Shown: positions 38,158-49,285 of the stretch, piece by piece
Layout of the letters: each line of letters begins with the position of its first letter
How positions within the stretch are numbered: position 1 is the stretch's first letter
Program-made: the position numbers and the translations under genes
NCBI GenBank assembly: GCA_938743325.2
Contig: OW568866.1
Span: 992,001 to 1,056,000, forward strand
DNA: 64,000 nucleotides
Direction of reading: 5' to 3'
Origin: Pycnococcus provasolii
Lineage: Eukaryota; Chlorophyta; Pseudoscourfieldiophyceae; Pseudoscourfieldiales; Pycnococcaceae
The notes under the pieces: generated by a model
Told to the model about the DNA's origin: nothing
What the model saw: the letters and a program-made list of their open reading frames with translations, nothing else
The model's database searches: none

Positions 38158-41100
38158 CACCACCCACGCCGAACAGGCGAAGGTGCTGCACGTGTAAGGT
38201 AAAACTGAAGGTAAAAGAAAAACCACAAAAGGTGGAAAAGAAACCGAAAACGAAAATGAAACCGATGAGGACACTGTCCGGCCAATGCCATGCATGGACC
38301 CAAAATTGCCACGAAGGCGTATAAACAAAAAGAAAAGAAAAGAAAAGATGAGAGAGCGTCAGGGTGATCAGTCCTGCGCATTAGAATGCATCGCCATCGG
38401 CGTGTGCTGTGGTCTGCTTCATGCGTTTGGCTGACGGCTCATCGGCCGATGCCTGCGCTGAAGTCCTAATGAAATTTAGTACGCGGTAACCCCACGACTT
38501 AAGTACCTGCATGAGGTGTTGAATTCGTTGAAAAGACAAAGGTTTTGTGAGTGCATCAGATGGGTTATCGTCACCTGGAGTATGAAGGAGCTTGAAGACT
38601 CCAGCACGAGCGTGCTCGCGCGTAAAGAACAATCGCGTCCTGATATGCTTCATGGACGTGTTGTGAATCGGATTGGTCAAGATATTTCTGCACGTAGTTG
38701 AGTCGCTGAAGAGGAAAGTTTGCACACTTAGTTGAAAAGCATGAAGAAACAACTGCTTCCAATAGAGAAGATGAGTGACTGCGGTCGCTCCGGCGACGGT
38801 CTCGGCCTCTCCACTGCTCAGAGTAGTATACGGCTGATGCTTGCAGTACCAATCCAAAAGACAATTGCCACATGTAACATACAATCCAGAAATACTTCGC
38901 CCAGTTATAGGACAGCTTGCGTGACTCGCATCAACCAGAACTGATAGGGCCAGTGGCTGATCGATAGCCTTATACTCCAGACCTTCTTCACATGTGTTGA
39001 CCAGGTAAGTAAGAATCCGAATCAACTGATTCCAATGCGTGGGATCAGGATTACTTAACGCCCGAGAAATAACAATCAGCGCAACGCTGATATCATGACG
39101 TGTGCATCTATTCACCCACAGAAGAGCTGAGAATAAAGAAAGGAAAGGCCTAGTCTTCATCTTGAGCTTTTCAGCCTCGGTCAGCTCAGATTTAACCTTA
39201 ATGACGAAATGAGATGACATAGGAGTATTAATTTCCGGGTTCTGCTCCAAATTGTAGGTGCGAGCCAAATCCATTATGTATGCCTTTTGGTTTAGCAGAA
39301 ATGATCCATCAGGTAGGTAGTTAACCTTTATGTTGAACATTCGGGTGAGCTGCTCCTGCTGCGAGCCAATATCGAATCGCTTGCAGAGTGCATCCATGAA
39401 TCTGTCACGTTCTAAGTGATCGGAGTAGGCGATCTTTCCATCGTCCGTATGCACAAACAATGCAATGATGGGAACTCCATTCTTGTGAAGGAACCAGAGA
39501 CTGGTGTCGGCGGGTGACTGAGACATGCCATACCCTTCCAAGAAAGAGAAGAAGTCAACCATCCAGTTGTGCCCGCTCTGACGCAATCCGTAAAGAGACT
39601 TGACTAACAGCCATATCAATTCGTTTCCATTTTCATCGTAGCGCTCCAGACCATGTGGCGGCTTCATGTAAATCGTCTCAGTCAGGTAGCTATGAAGGTA
39701 AGCAGCGCGGACATCGAACTCGTCCATCTTCATTTCATACGTTACCACGATAAACATAAACATCCGCATGGTAGATACCTTCGGAGTAGATGCGTATGTC
39801 TCAAAGAAATCCACGCCAAAGATCTGAGTAAAACCTTGAGCCACCAATCGAGCCTTAGCTTTGAGAAGAAGTCCAGTGATTGGGTCGAACTTGATCTCAA
39901 ATATGACGCGACCTCTGATCGTATGTTGTCCAGCTGGAAGGTACACCCAGCGGTATACGCCGTTCCGTTCCATGTTACTGATCTCGGTGCCCATAGCCTC
40001 AAGGTACAGTGACTTGAGCGGACCAGGTTTCATAGCCATGAGCTCGCGGCTATTCGTCGGAACAAATATGTTCTTGCGATTCTCCGATGTGAGAATTGGA
40101 TTCGTGTCTGCAGTCTGTGCCGTCATAAGTGCTGCGCTGCCCTTGACATCGAATTCATTTTTCTTCGCATCGTCGAATTCTCCATTCGAGAAAGCGATCT
40201 CGTAGACTTGCGTATTCGTATCGTATCCAACGATGAGTCCATCCCATCCGGGCCAGGCGTGCAGTTCAACCTTGCGGAACATGTTCTGCTCAGGCTTTGC
40301 GTGCTGCAGTACTTGATCCCATACCTCTGGATGATACTCGAGAAGTCCAATGAGATAAACGAAGGTGGTACCTTTGTTTGCGGTGTGTATCTCTGCAACT
40401 GAATTGATGAAATCGCCCTCTTGCCAGAGGAACACATCTTTGACTCTGATGTCCTCTAAACGAGTGTTCCTGCGGATGACGGCAGGAGTAAGTCCGTCAT
40501 GTGAGGATCTGCAGAGTCGGTAAACCGCGACATCCCATCGCGTCTTGCCGCATGACTTGCCATTTGGGTGACGGTATACCTCTTCTCCTGCTGGAATGCT
40601 GAAGAGGTATTCCCAGCGGTCAACGGTGACGGACTCCCAGTCCGGTATCACAAGGGTAATGCTGAGTGTCTTGTTTGCGTCGAATACGGCCTCACAATCT
40701 CGGATGTGCAGCTGAAGTTCGGTGACACTCGGAAATGGTGGATTGGCAAATATGGAATCATAGTTTTTGAGCCGATCTATGGATTCTGCGAATGGTGTGT
40801 CAGGATTGGAGCCGCGTGCAAGGCGTTGGTTGGCTCCATCCGTACGGTTGTAAGCTTCGTAGGTGTGGTCGCCAGTTATCCGCGTGATGCGCTTGTACAC
40901 CCGGTCGTTGACCATCTGTTCGCTGTGACCGTGGATGCCCAATGCGCCGAGGTCGGGTTCGCCACCACCCTCAATTGGCGATGCACCACCCTCAGTTGGC
41001 GGTGCTTGATTGAGCGCGTCATGGATGAACTTGTCGACCTCGTCCAAACCATCTCCTCCACCACCCTCGACAGGCGCAGCCGTGCCAGAAACGGTGTGGC

Positions 41101-41380
41101 TGTCGACGCCCGAGATGGTGTTGTCGGAACTCGTGGCGAGTTCGACGGAGAGAAGGCGATGTCCGCGGATGTATACTGTATCTGTTACGGGATCGTAGAC
41201 GTATGCGCTGTGCGCGTCTTTGAAACCTAGATAGATGTACTGCTTCCCATGCGGCTGCATTGCGTTGCGGAGCTGCTTGGGTATGTACACGTAGATGAGG
41301 CTGCCGATAATGCGGAGCGCAGAGAGATCGTCGGCAGACCGAAAGAGTTCGATGGATGGAATTTTATCGGTAGCACCGTG

Positions 41381-41596
41381 TGTGGCAGGTGGCGCCTTGA
41401 GTTGCCGCGGTACGCTCTGCCGCGCGTACACTTACGAAGGAGTACTTAAGGTAAACCGGAAAAAGGTGAGAGTTACACGTAAAGGGAAACAAAGACAACC
41501 GTTCCTAAGGCGGCTATCCCCGGGGACTTCCCCGGGGGCCTTAGGGGTCAAGAGCCTCGTTCGGCGTTAACCACCTGAATTAGGGGTTAAGCCACA
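41381..41596 (-). repeat. Copia LTR, middle of array (shared)
   Basis: 216 bp, identical by eye to the flanking LTRs. It separates the two internal regions of the array. The bases around it do not form their own target duplication, which fits recombination between copies rather than a separate insertion. Confidence 0.92.
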
Positions 41597-43679
41597 CACC
41601 ACCCACGCCGAACAGGCGAAGGTGCTGCACGTGTAAGGTAAAACTGAAGGTAAAAGAAAAACCACAAAAGGTGGAAAAGAAACCGAAAACGAAAATGAAA
41701 CCGATGAGGACACTGTCCGGCCAATGCCATGCATGGACCCAAAATTGCCACGAAGGCGTATAAACAAAAAGAAAAGAAAAGAAAAGATGAGAGAGCGTCA
41801 GGGTGATCAGTCCTGCGCATTAGAATGCATCGCCATCGGCGTGTGCTGTGGTCTGCTTCATGCGTTTGGCTGACGGCTCATCGGCCGATGCCTGCGCTGA
41901 AGTCCTAATGAAATTTAGTACGCGGTAACCCCACGACTTAAGTACCTGCATGAGGTGTTGAATTCGTTGAAAAGACAAAGGTTTTGTGAGTGCATCAGAT
42001 GGGTTATCGTCACCTGGAGTATGAAGGAGCTTGAAGACTCCAGCACGAGCGTGCTCGCGCGTAAAGAACAATCGCGTCCTGATATGCTTCATGGACGTGT
42101 TGTGAATCGGATTGGTCAAGATATTTCTGCACGTAGTTGAGTCGCTGAAGAGGAAAGTTTGCACACTTAGTTGAAAAGCATGAAGAAACAACTGCTTCCA
42201 ATAGAGAAGATGAGTGACTGCGGTCGCTCCGGCGACGGTCTCGGCCTCTCCACTGCTCAGAGTAGTATACGGCTGATGCTTGCAGTACCAATCCAAAAGA
42301 CAATTGCCACATGTAACATACAATCCAGAAATACTTCGCCCAGTTATAGGACAGCTTGCGTGACTCGCATCAACCAGAACTGATAGGGCCAGTGGCTGAT
42401 CGATAGCCTTATACTCCAGACCTTCTTCACATGTGTTGACCAGGTAAGTAAGAATCCGAATCAACTGATTCCAATGCGTGGGATCAGGATTACTTAACGC
42501 CCGAGAAATAACAATCAGCGCAACGCTGATATCATGACGTGTGCATCTATTCACCCACAGAAGAGCTGAGAATAAAGAAAGGAAAGGCCTAGTCTTCATC
42601 TTGAGCTTTTCAGCCTCGGTCAGCTCAGATTTAACCTTAATGACGAAATGAGATGACATAGGAGTATTAATTTCCGGGTTCTGCTCCAAATTGTAGGTGC
42701 GAGCCAAATCCATTATGTATGCCTTTTGGTTTAGCAGAAATGATCCATCAGGTAGGTAGTTAACCTTTATGTTGAACATTCGGGTGAGCTGCTCCTGCTG
42801 CGAGCCAATATCGAATCGCTTGCAGAGTGCATCCATGAATCTGTCACGTTCTAAGTGATCGGAGTAGGCGATCTTTCCATCGTCCGTATGCACAAACAAT
42901 GCAATGATGGGAACTCCATTCTTGTGAAGGAACCAGAGACTGGTGTCGGCGGGTGACTGAGACATGCCATACCCTTCCAAGAAAGAGAAGAAGTCAACCA
43001 TCCAGTTGTGCCCGCTCTGACGCAATCCGTAAAGAGACTTGACTAACAGCCATATCAATTCGTTTCCATTTTCATCGTAGCGCTCCAGACCATGTGGCGG
43101 CTTCATGTAAATCGTCTCAGTCAGGTAGCTATGAAGGTAAGCAGCGCGGACATCGAACTCGTCCATCTTCATTTCATACGTTACCACGATAAACATAAAC
43201 ATCCGCATGGTAGATACCTTCGGAGTAGATGCGTATGTCTCAAAGAAATCCACGCCAAAGATCTGAGTAAAACCTTGAGCCACCAATCGAGCCTTAGCTT
43301 TGAGAAGAAGTCCAGTGATTGGGTCGAACTTGATCTCAAATATGACGCGACCTCTGATCGTATGTTGTCCAGCTGGAAGGTACACCCAGCGGTATACGCC
43401 GTTCCGTTCCATGTTACTGATCTCGGTGCCCATAGCCTCAAGGTACAGTGACTTGAGCGGACCAGGTTTCATAGCCATGAGCTCGCGGCTATTCGTCGGA
43501 ACAAATATGTTCTTGCGATTCTCCGATGTGAGAATTGGATTCGTGTCTGCAGTCTGTGCCGTCATAAGTGCTGCGCTGCCCTTGACATCGAATTCATTTT
43601 TCTTCGCATCGTCGAATTCTCCATTCGAGAAAGCGATCTCGTAGACTTGCGTATTCGTATCGTATGTATCCGCGGCCGT

Positions 43680-44682
43680 ATCCTCGTCCGCGGCCTCCCG
43701 CTGCACCACGGCCTCCGCGTCCGCGTCCTCCTCCAGGGCGTGGGTTGGGGCAGGTGCTGGTGGTATGTTCGATCGTGATTTGCCCACAGTTGTTGCACAG
43801 CTGTGGACGCTTGAGTTGAGGAAGCCCTTCATTCGTAGCGAGCGCTGTCGCGTTTTTCGTGAGGGTCTTCTGCACCTCGGCGGCGACAGCAGTTGCCAAA
43901 GCGGCATGAGGCGAGATCTTCGGCTTTGGTGTGCGATTTTCCTCCTGCTGCGCCTTGCGCTTTCCTCCTTTCATCTTCTGCTCGTGCTCGGCGCGATCTG
44001 TCGCATAGTGGTTCAGAACTGCCTGCTTAAGCTCGAGATACGTCGGCATGACCATCCCAGGTATCTTCATGGAGTCCAAAATACTGCGGTATTTGTCGGT
44101 ATTCACCGTCCGCATGAGCAAGGCGATCTTCATGTTGTCCGGTGTGCCTGGGAAAAACTCGGTCAAAATACGCTCCAGCGACTGCAGGTTCGGAGCGGGA
44201 TCTTGGTGCATAGTGGTTTCGATGTTCAGTAGCTCCGTCAGCGCTGATATGGTGTTCGCGAGGTTAGGAGCTCCGTGAAGTTTCCAAAGACGGTGAAGGA
44301 GTAGTATGCCGTTTTTCTTCTCGTTCTCGTACGCGTCGTTTGCAGCCTGAGACAGCGTTGCCTTCACTGCTGTATAGATATAACGTCGGTCGGGAACGGA
44401 GTAGTACTGCACCCAGGTTTCTTCGTCGATCTCTTCAAGGTTCTCAAGTTTGATGTCTCTCTCGATGTTGTAGAAGCCAACTTCCTCTAGCTGCTCCACA
44501 ACCGCCTTGAACCAGCGACGGTACTGTTTCTGCTGCCCGTCGTATTTCTTTTTGTCCAAAGCGTTTAGTATGGCGTCCGTAGTGCTGTTGCGGGATTTCT
44601 CTCGCTTCAGGTGCGTCATACCGTCAGTAAGGCCCTCAGCGGCCATAGGGTCCATGATTTGCAGCCGAGTGGTGTTGTCCAA
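43680..44682 (-). CDS. Copia gag (nucleocapsid precursor) of the right array unit
   Basis: The frame starts at the ATG at 44682, about 155 bp inside the right LTR. It encodes a helical gag of the UBN2/Copia type (RRWFKAVVEQLEEVGF, LLLHRLWKLHG, LERILTEFFPG), then a zinc knuckle (CNNCGQITIEHTTSTC) and a Gly/Arg-rich tail. It is the only copy in the window that shows the N-terminal gag region. Part of the retroelement fossil. Confidence 0.82.
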
Positions 44683-44838
44683 GAGATTTCACTTCGAGAT
44701 TTCCAAAGATGCTGTAGATCTAGAGATCTGTGTTTCGAGGATCAGAAGATTTACGTTTCGAGATTTTCGGTTCGTTGGTTCCCGGTAAAGAAAAATAGTC
44801 CAAGTATAACCTTCGTGCGGTCCTTAGACACAAGCTTG

Positions 44839-45054
44839 TGTGGCAGGTGGCGCCTTGAGTTGCCGCGGTACGCTCTGCCGCGCGTACACTTACGAAGGAG
44901 TACTTAAGGTAAACCGGAAAAAGGTGAGAGTTACACGTAAAGGGAAACAAAGACAACCGTTCCTAAGGCGGCTATCCCCGGGGACTTCCCCGGGGGCCTT
45001 AGGGGTCAAGAGCCTCGTTCGGCGTTAACCACCTGAATTAGGGGTTAAGCCACA
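44839..45054 (-). repeat. Copia LTR, right of array (5' LTR in element orientation)
   Basis: 216 bp, TGTGGC to GCCACA, followed directly by the right AGACG target copy and then by the rest of the transposase frame. Confidence 0.93.
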
Positions 45055-45059
45055 AGACG

Positions 45060-46181
45060 CCATTATACTACGGCTTGGCGGCAGACGTCGTCTACAACGA
45101 TAGGGAGACGTTCATGGAGGAGGCGCATAAGAAGGGTGCGGGATACCTCAACTTACACGCGACGATTGGATGCCGTGGGTGTGTGAAAGTGGCAGTGTTC
45201 CCGTCGTCGACGACGGACGCCGAAGTCGTGGCGTACACGACAGGCACCCAAGCCGTCACGCACCGCCATATCGGCGGCGGCCCGCTCGTGGATCGCTTAC
45301 CGGCTGGAACCGTGCACTTGTGGGACCGACTTGGACGCTCAGGTAGAGCTTGGAACCCAAAGAAGATGCATTACAATCCGCAAGTGCGCGCGGCGTTTCT
45401 GGAACGCGGCATCGGCGTCGACCTACTACCTGCCAAGGGAGCCGAGTTCAATCCGATTGAACTATTCAACGGATGGCTGCAACGATATTTGCTCCGTTGG
45501 ACGCCACGAGGGCGGCCGAAAGACGCGTACGGGCAGGTTATCCACGGCGTGCGCACGCGCGAAGAGGCACTCGTCGCGCTCGACCAAGCCCTCCACGAGC
45601 TTCAATCGCGCCCGAAGAAGACTGCGCGGTTATTCCGCCATTGGTATCACCGACGAGTCTGCGGATCCGACGCGTTACGACGGTGGCTCTCTTCACCGGT
45701 GGGTGAGAAAATGCTGAAGACACGCCAACGACTTGGTGAGTCCGCGCCGATGCCAAACATCCTTCAGCGCGCGTTTTCCCGCGTGCTGTACAACGTGCAT
45801 GCTCCGCCACCACCAGCACCGAGCGACGTTGCCGGAACGACCACCACTCAGCTTCAACCGCCGCCGCCGCCGCCAAGCAGTGTGCCGCCAAGCAGTGTGC
45901 CAAGCAGTGTGCCGCCAAGCAGTGTGCCACCACCTCCGCCGCCGCCTCAGCCTCAGCCGCCGCCGCCGCCGCCGCCGCCTCCTCCGCCGCCTCCTCCGCC
46001 GCCGTCATCAGCGCCGCATGATGCGCGCTTGAGTGCGGAAGAACGCGAGGCGCTTATGACGCTGACGCCGGACGTAAGCGACGACGAGGCTGAAGAAGGT
46101 GCGGCTGCTATGCTCGCGTTTCTGGACGAGTCATATGACACCGAAGAAAACGATTTCTTCATTGGTGATGACGACGAGTGA
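45060..46181 (+). pseudogene. Tc1/mariner-type transposase, C-terminal part with Pro-rich and acidic tail
   Basis: The frame resumes in phase after the insertion (PLYYGLAADVVYNDRE). It contains the second catalytic Asp (VHLWDRLGRSG) and the Glu in LLPAKGAEFNPIELFNGWLQ, the usual NPIE signature. After about residue 240 of this part comes an unusual extension: a Pro-rich block with SSVPP repeats and long Pro runs (45840-46010), then an acidic tail (DVSDDEAEEG...GDDDE). The stop TGA ends at 46181, the first base of the right TIR. The tail is not part of the normal transposase fold and its role is unknown. Confidence 0.87.
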
Positions 46182-46414
46182 TTTGAAAAAAATGGGTGAA
46201 AATTGTGAACGTCATGGGGGATGCCTGTGGACCGGGTGGGTGTTCGTTGGTGAATTCGAAAAAGAGTTGCATGTGTAGTTTAGTTAGGGCTTTCATTTGC
46301 AAGTCTCAGAACACCGAACTGACGTCGTTAAGGCCGCCGTTCACCTGTGCAAACCTTGTGTATTCCAGAGTTTTTCTCGGGATAGAACTAAGATAAGACC
46401 ACCCTCTCTGTATG

Positions 46415-46442
46415 TAACCCTAACCCTAATCCTAGCCCTAAC
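46415..46442 (-). repeat. Interstitial telomere-like tract (AACCCT units)
   Basis: About five AACCCT-like units with substitutions (TAACCCTAACCCTAATCC), 25 bp outside the right end of the Tc1/mariner-type element and just before the SecA start. Confidence 0.85.
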
Positions 46443-46458
46443 TCGTCCCACTTGTTCT

Positions 46459-47259
46459 ATGGGGCCTGTGCTGCGCCGGGCGTGGGTGACTGGGTGGGCA
46501 AACCTGAGGAAACTAACACTTGCCCAAAACATGATGGCGCTGTCCGTCCGGCAAAGCGCACGGCAGCAGTCCTCCTCCTCCTCCTCTCGTGCTTCCACGA
46601 ACACAAGGTATCGCAGAGCACTGCAGTCGTCGAGAAGGTCGCGGCATGGTGTGCGTGCAACCACCGACGCGCGGATGGCTACGGAACAGGCTGATCGTCC
46701 CGGCGACGCCAATGACGACGCCAACAATTCGCAGGCGGTGCCGGAAACTCCGAACCTGCTGGGCATGGCCCGCAACACAGTTAAAAAGGCGTCCGCGCCC
46801 TTCTCCAAGGTGCTTGACGGAAACGAGAGGCTCATTGCGAGGCACAGGAGAGCGGTGAAGGCGATCAACGCGCTCGAGGAGGAGTACGCAAGCCTATCCG
46901 TCGAAGCGCTACTTCGCAAGACCTCGGAGTTCCGAGCGCGCCTCAACAACAACGAGGACACGCTTGACAGCCTGCTTCCCGAGGCGTTTGCGGCGCTGAG
47001 GGAAAGCGTGAAGCGCGTGCTTGGGCTACGGCTGTACGACGTTCAGCTCATCGGGGGCATGGTGCTCCACAGCGGCGCGGTGGCGGAGATGAAAACTGGC
47101 GAGGGCAAGACGCTCGTTGCACAGCTCGCGGCGTACCTGAACGCCATCCCACGAACCGGTGTGCACGTAGTTACGGATATGACTATGTGCTTAGCGAGAT
47201 CAATGGACGGTGTACGCCTTTTCATTACGGCTGTCTTCACACGAACAACACGCGAATGA
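46459..47259 (+). pseudogene. secA: Partial SecA preprotein translocase ATPase (N-terminal part only)
   Basis: From the ATG at 46459 a basic, Ser/Arg-rich leader of about 100 residues (possible plastid transit peptide) leads into the SecA N-terminus: [77 protein letters not shown] (Q motif and Walker A) and GVHVVT. At about 47170 the SecA match stops, exactly where VNDYLA should follow. The frame then runs about 27 unrelated codons to a stop. SecA is normally 800-1000 residues, so more than three quarters is absent. Either a genomic rearrangement or an assembly join placed it against a second gene fragment. Plastid SecA drives protein export into thylakoids; this copy cannot. Confidence 0.85.
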
Positions 47260-47651
47260 CGCCACAATTCAGGGACTCGTCGGACGGCAACGGATACGTG
47301 TTTGCATTCGCGAATGACGGCACGTGCCTTGCACACGGACAGAGACCGGACGAGTTCGTCGGACGCACCACGAATGAGGTCATCGCGAGCTCGATCCCTG
47401 AACTACTCGGTAAGCTTGACGGCGACAAGCTCCACACGATGATGTTGGAGAAAGCGCAGGCTGGTGGAGGATGGGTGACCTACAGCTGGATCACACCCAC
47501 CGGAGTCGTTTACGACAAAACCAGCTATGTCAAGCAACCCACAGAACCTCCCTTTCCACTAGGCCTGGTCTACGAGGACATGTACATTGGCAGTGGATTT
47601 AATATCACGTCTATGGAAGAAGCTCCTGCGGCCGCACCTACCGAAGAATAA
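47172..47651 (+). pseudogene. Partial Cache-domain protein (C-terminal part)
   Basis: The reading frame runs through the SecA junction ([20 protein letters not shown]) without an ATG at its start. It shows the second half of a single Cache sensor domain: GYVFAFANDGTCLAHGQRPDEFVGR, MMLEKAQAGGGWVTYSWITPTG, KTSYVKQ and YEDMYIGSGFN, then a short acidic tail. Cache domains are extracellular small-molecule sensors of receptors and channels. No membrane segment or signalling domain is present here. It is probably the 3' end of a gene whose 5' part lies elsewhere. Confidence 0.7.
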
Positions 47652-47860
47652 GTTGAAGAAGAAGAAATTGTTTGTTTGTTGATGGCTGACAACCAGGAAG
47701 AGGCGAACGAATTGATACAAGGAGTAATCATTAAAAAACCAAGACAATTGTTTTATATTTACAAAAAACAAAAGTACTTTACCAAATAATCTCTCATCTC
47801 ACTCCACAACAACCTCAACATCTCACTCACTCCATTCAACTTTGTTATTCTTAATAAGTC

Positions 47861-49285
47861 TTAAGGGCAAGTCTTCTTCCGCTTTTTTGAGTTTGCGCAC
47901 CTTCGATTTTTGTATCTATTTTTCTCTTTGTTGCACCGTTTTTGTGTTTTGCCCTTATTGAGACAGGCTTTCATCCTTTTTTTGACCTGGCCATTGATCA
48001 GGCGATGGCACTCTCTCTTGGAAGTGCGGCAGAGAGAACGTATAAGAAAATTTGGACATTTCTCAAACTCCTGCCGCGGTTCACAAGAATTGCCGGTAGC
48101 ATTGTCACACCAACAAATATCGTCACTACCAGCAAGCTGTCGCAAGGAGGTTGTGCGAATACCACGAGATTTCGATGTGGTGTGGAACTCACATGACGTG
48201 CGAATCTGCTTATTAGTTTTGTCTAGGAGCCAGCCGGCGAAATTTCTCAAATTCACATATACGCCAGGAGACTCTGGCTGAGCGCATCCTCTGCCCCAGC
48301 TTGTTAATCCAACAAGCTCGAATCGGTTATCGCCATTGTCGTAGAATAACGGTCCACCACTGTCACCTTGGCACGTATCTGTTCCTCCATTCTCAAAGCC
48401 CGCGCACAGCATTCTCCTTCCATTAAAAGGAAGACCAACTGTCCTGGTGCACGTCTCATCGTCAAGAAGTGCAACGTTTGCCTGCTGCAGAGTTTGACTA
48501 ATTTCTCCACCAAAAACTGTGGTACCCCATCCGATCACACGCAGTTGCGATCCGCGACTTAATGCTGGCGTGCCGTCAACGACTGTGATTGGGATGGGAG
48601 CGTTTCCCACAGTTCGATCGAGCACTAAGATCGCAATATCGTTCTCGAAAGTTTGAGAATTGTAATCTGAGTGCACAATCACTTGGTTGACTTCGACAAA
48701 CCTCGCGAGACCGTCGTTGTCGTCGTCGTCACCGGGGGGCGAACCCACTGTGTATCGTCCGACTCCCACGAGGAAGTTTCTGTCTTCGCGCCCATCCACA
48801 CAGTGTGCGGCGGTGGCGACGCGATTAGGTCCGATAAGTGCGCCTCCGCATGTAAAGAAATAGTTGCCAGGCGTATCTTCACTTTCAACGTACAATGCTG
48901 TCATCCAGCTGTATGTTGCACGTGGTGCATTTGTTCCACCCACCACGCGCGACGTGGCATCCATATTATTGATCACTTCTGCTGCCCCCGCGGTGGTGAT
49001 GTTGAAATGGTGTTGAGGAACATATGAAAGATCTGTGCTAATTGTGTACGAAGATTCTACGCCAAGGCGTATCGTAGACGTAGGCGTCGTAGCACTTGCT
49101 GTTCTGCTGCCGACGATCGCCCCCGCGGGACATAAGTTGCATTTTGAGAAGGTTCCTCCTCCTCCTACTTCCAAGCCGCAAGGATCGTCTTGTGCTGTTG
49201 TTTGGTGTAGATGTATCATCAACACCAAGAAGAAGAGCGGTGCAACGGCAGCAGCACGAATCCTCCTACTCATCGTCAGCATCAT
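47861..49285 (-). CDS. Secreted trypsin-like serine protease (S1A) with Cys/Lys-rich tail
   Basis: 474 residues starting at the double ATG (49280-49285). A signal peptide (VAPLFFLVLMIHLHQTTA) is followed by a pro-region of about 85 residues. Activation would occur before VVGGTNAPRA. Catalytic residues are all visible: His in TAAHCVDG, Asp in ENDIAILVLD, Ser in CQGDSGGPL. The Asp six residues before the Ser (TDTCQGDS) predicts cleavage after Lys or Arg. The protease domain ends near residue 358 (PGVYVNLRNFAGWL). The last 115 residues hold about 14 Cys and a strongly basic end (KNRRCANSKKRKKTC). The tail could be a disulfide-rich binding module; I do not recognise it. Apparently intact. Confidence 0.92.
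   Translation of the reverse strand: MMLTMSRRIRAAAVAPLFFLVLMIHLHQTTAQDDPCGLEVGGGGTFSKCNLCPAGAIVGSRTASATTPTSTIRLGVESSYTISTDLSYVPQHHFNITTAGAAEVINNMDATSRVVGGTNAPRATYSWMTALYVESEDTPGNYFFTCGGALIGPNRVATAAHCVDGREDRNFLVGVGRYTVGSPPGDDDDNDGLARFVEVNQVIVHSDYNSQTFENDIAILVLDRTVGNAPIPITVVDGTPALSRGSQLRVIGWGTTVFGGEISQTLQQANVALLDDETCTRTVGLPFNGRRMLCAGFENGGTDTCQGDSGGPLFYDNGDNRFELVGLTSWGRGCAQPESPGVYVNLRNFAGWLLDKTNKQIRTSCEFHTTSKSRGIRTTSLRQLAGSDDICWCDNATGNSCEPRQEFEKCPNFLIRSLCRTSKRECHRLINGQVKKRMKACLNKGKTQKRCNKEKNRYKNRRCANSKKRKKTCP

Larger units (their letters stand above)
37942..45054 (-). mobile_element. Tandem Copia array (two elements, three LTRs) inside a Tc1/mariner-type transposase
   Basis: Same family as the element at 1058-5983. 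LTRs lie at 37942-38157, 41381-41596 and 44839-45054, 216 bp each and identical by eye. The 5-bp target duplication AGACG flanks the whole array (37937-37941 and 45055-45059), so it occupies one insertion site. Left unit: pol region about 38381-41374 (integrase end, reverse transcriptase, RNase H). Right unit: pol region about 41820-43660 (reverse transcriptase, RNase H) and gag with zinc knuckle about 43680-44682. Both units look broken, with about one or two breaks each. Very young by LTR identity. Confidence 0.92.
37058..46388 (+). mobile_element. Tc1/mariner-type DNA transposon with 208-bp TIRs, split by a Copia insertion
   Basis: Terminal inverted repeats 37058-37265 and 46181-46388 start GTTCTATCCCGAGAAAAACT. 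A TA lies directly outside each end (37056-37057, 46389-46390), the target duplication of the IS630-Tc1-mariner superfamily. The transposase frame starts just inside the left TIR (ATG 37267) and its TGA ends on the first base of the right TIR. Removing the Copia array and one ACG-ending target copy leaves an element of about 2.2 kb. TIRs of about 200 bp are long for this superfamily. The two TIRs differ at only a few positions, so the transposon is itself fairly young. Confidence 0.9.
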
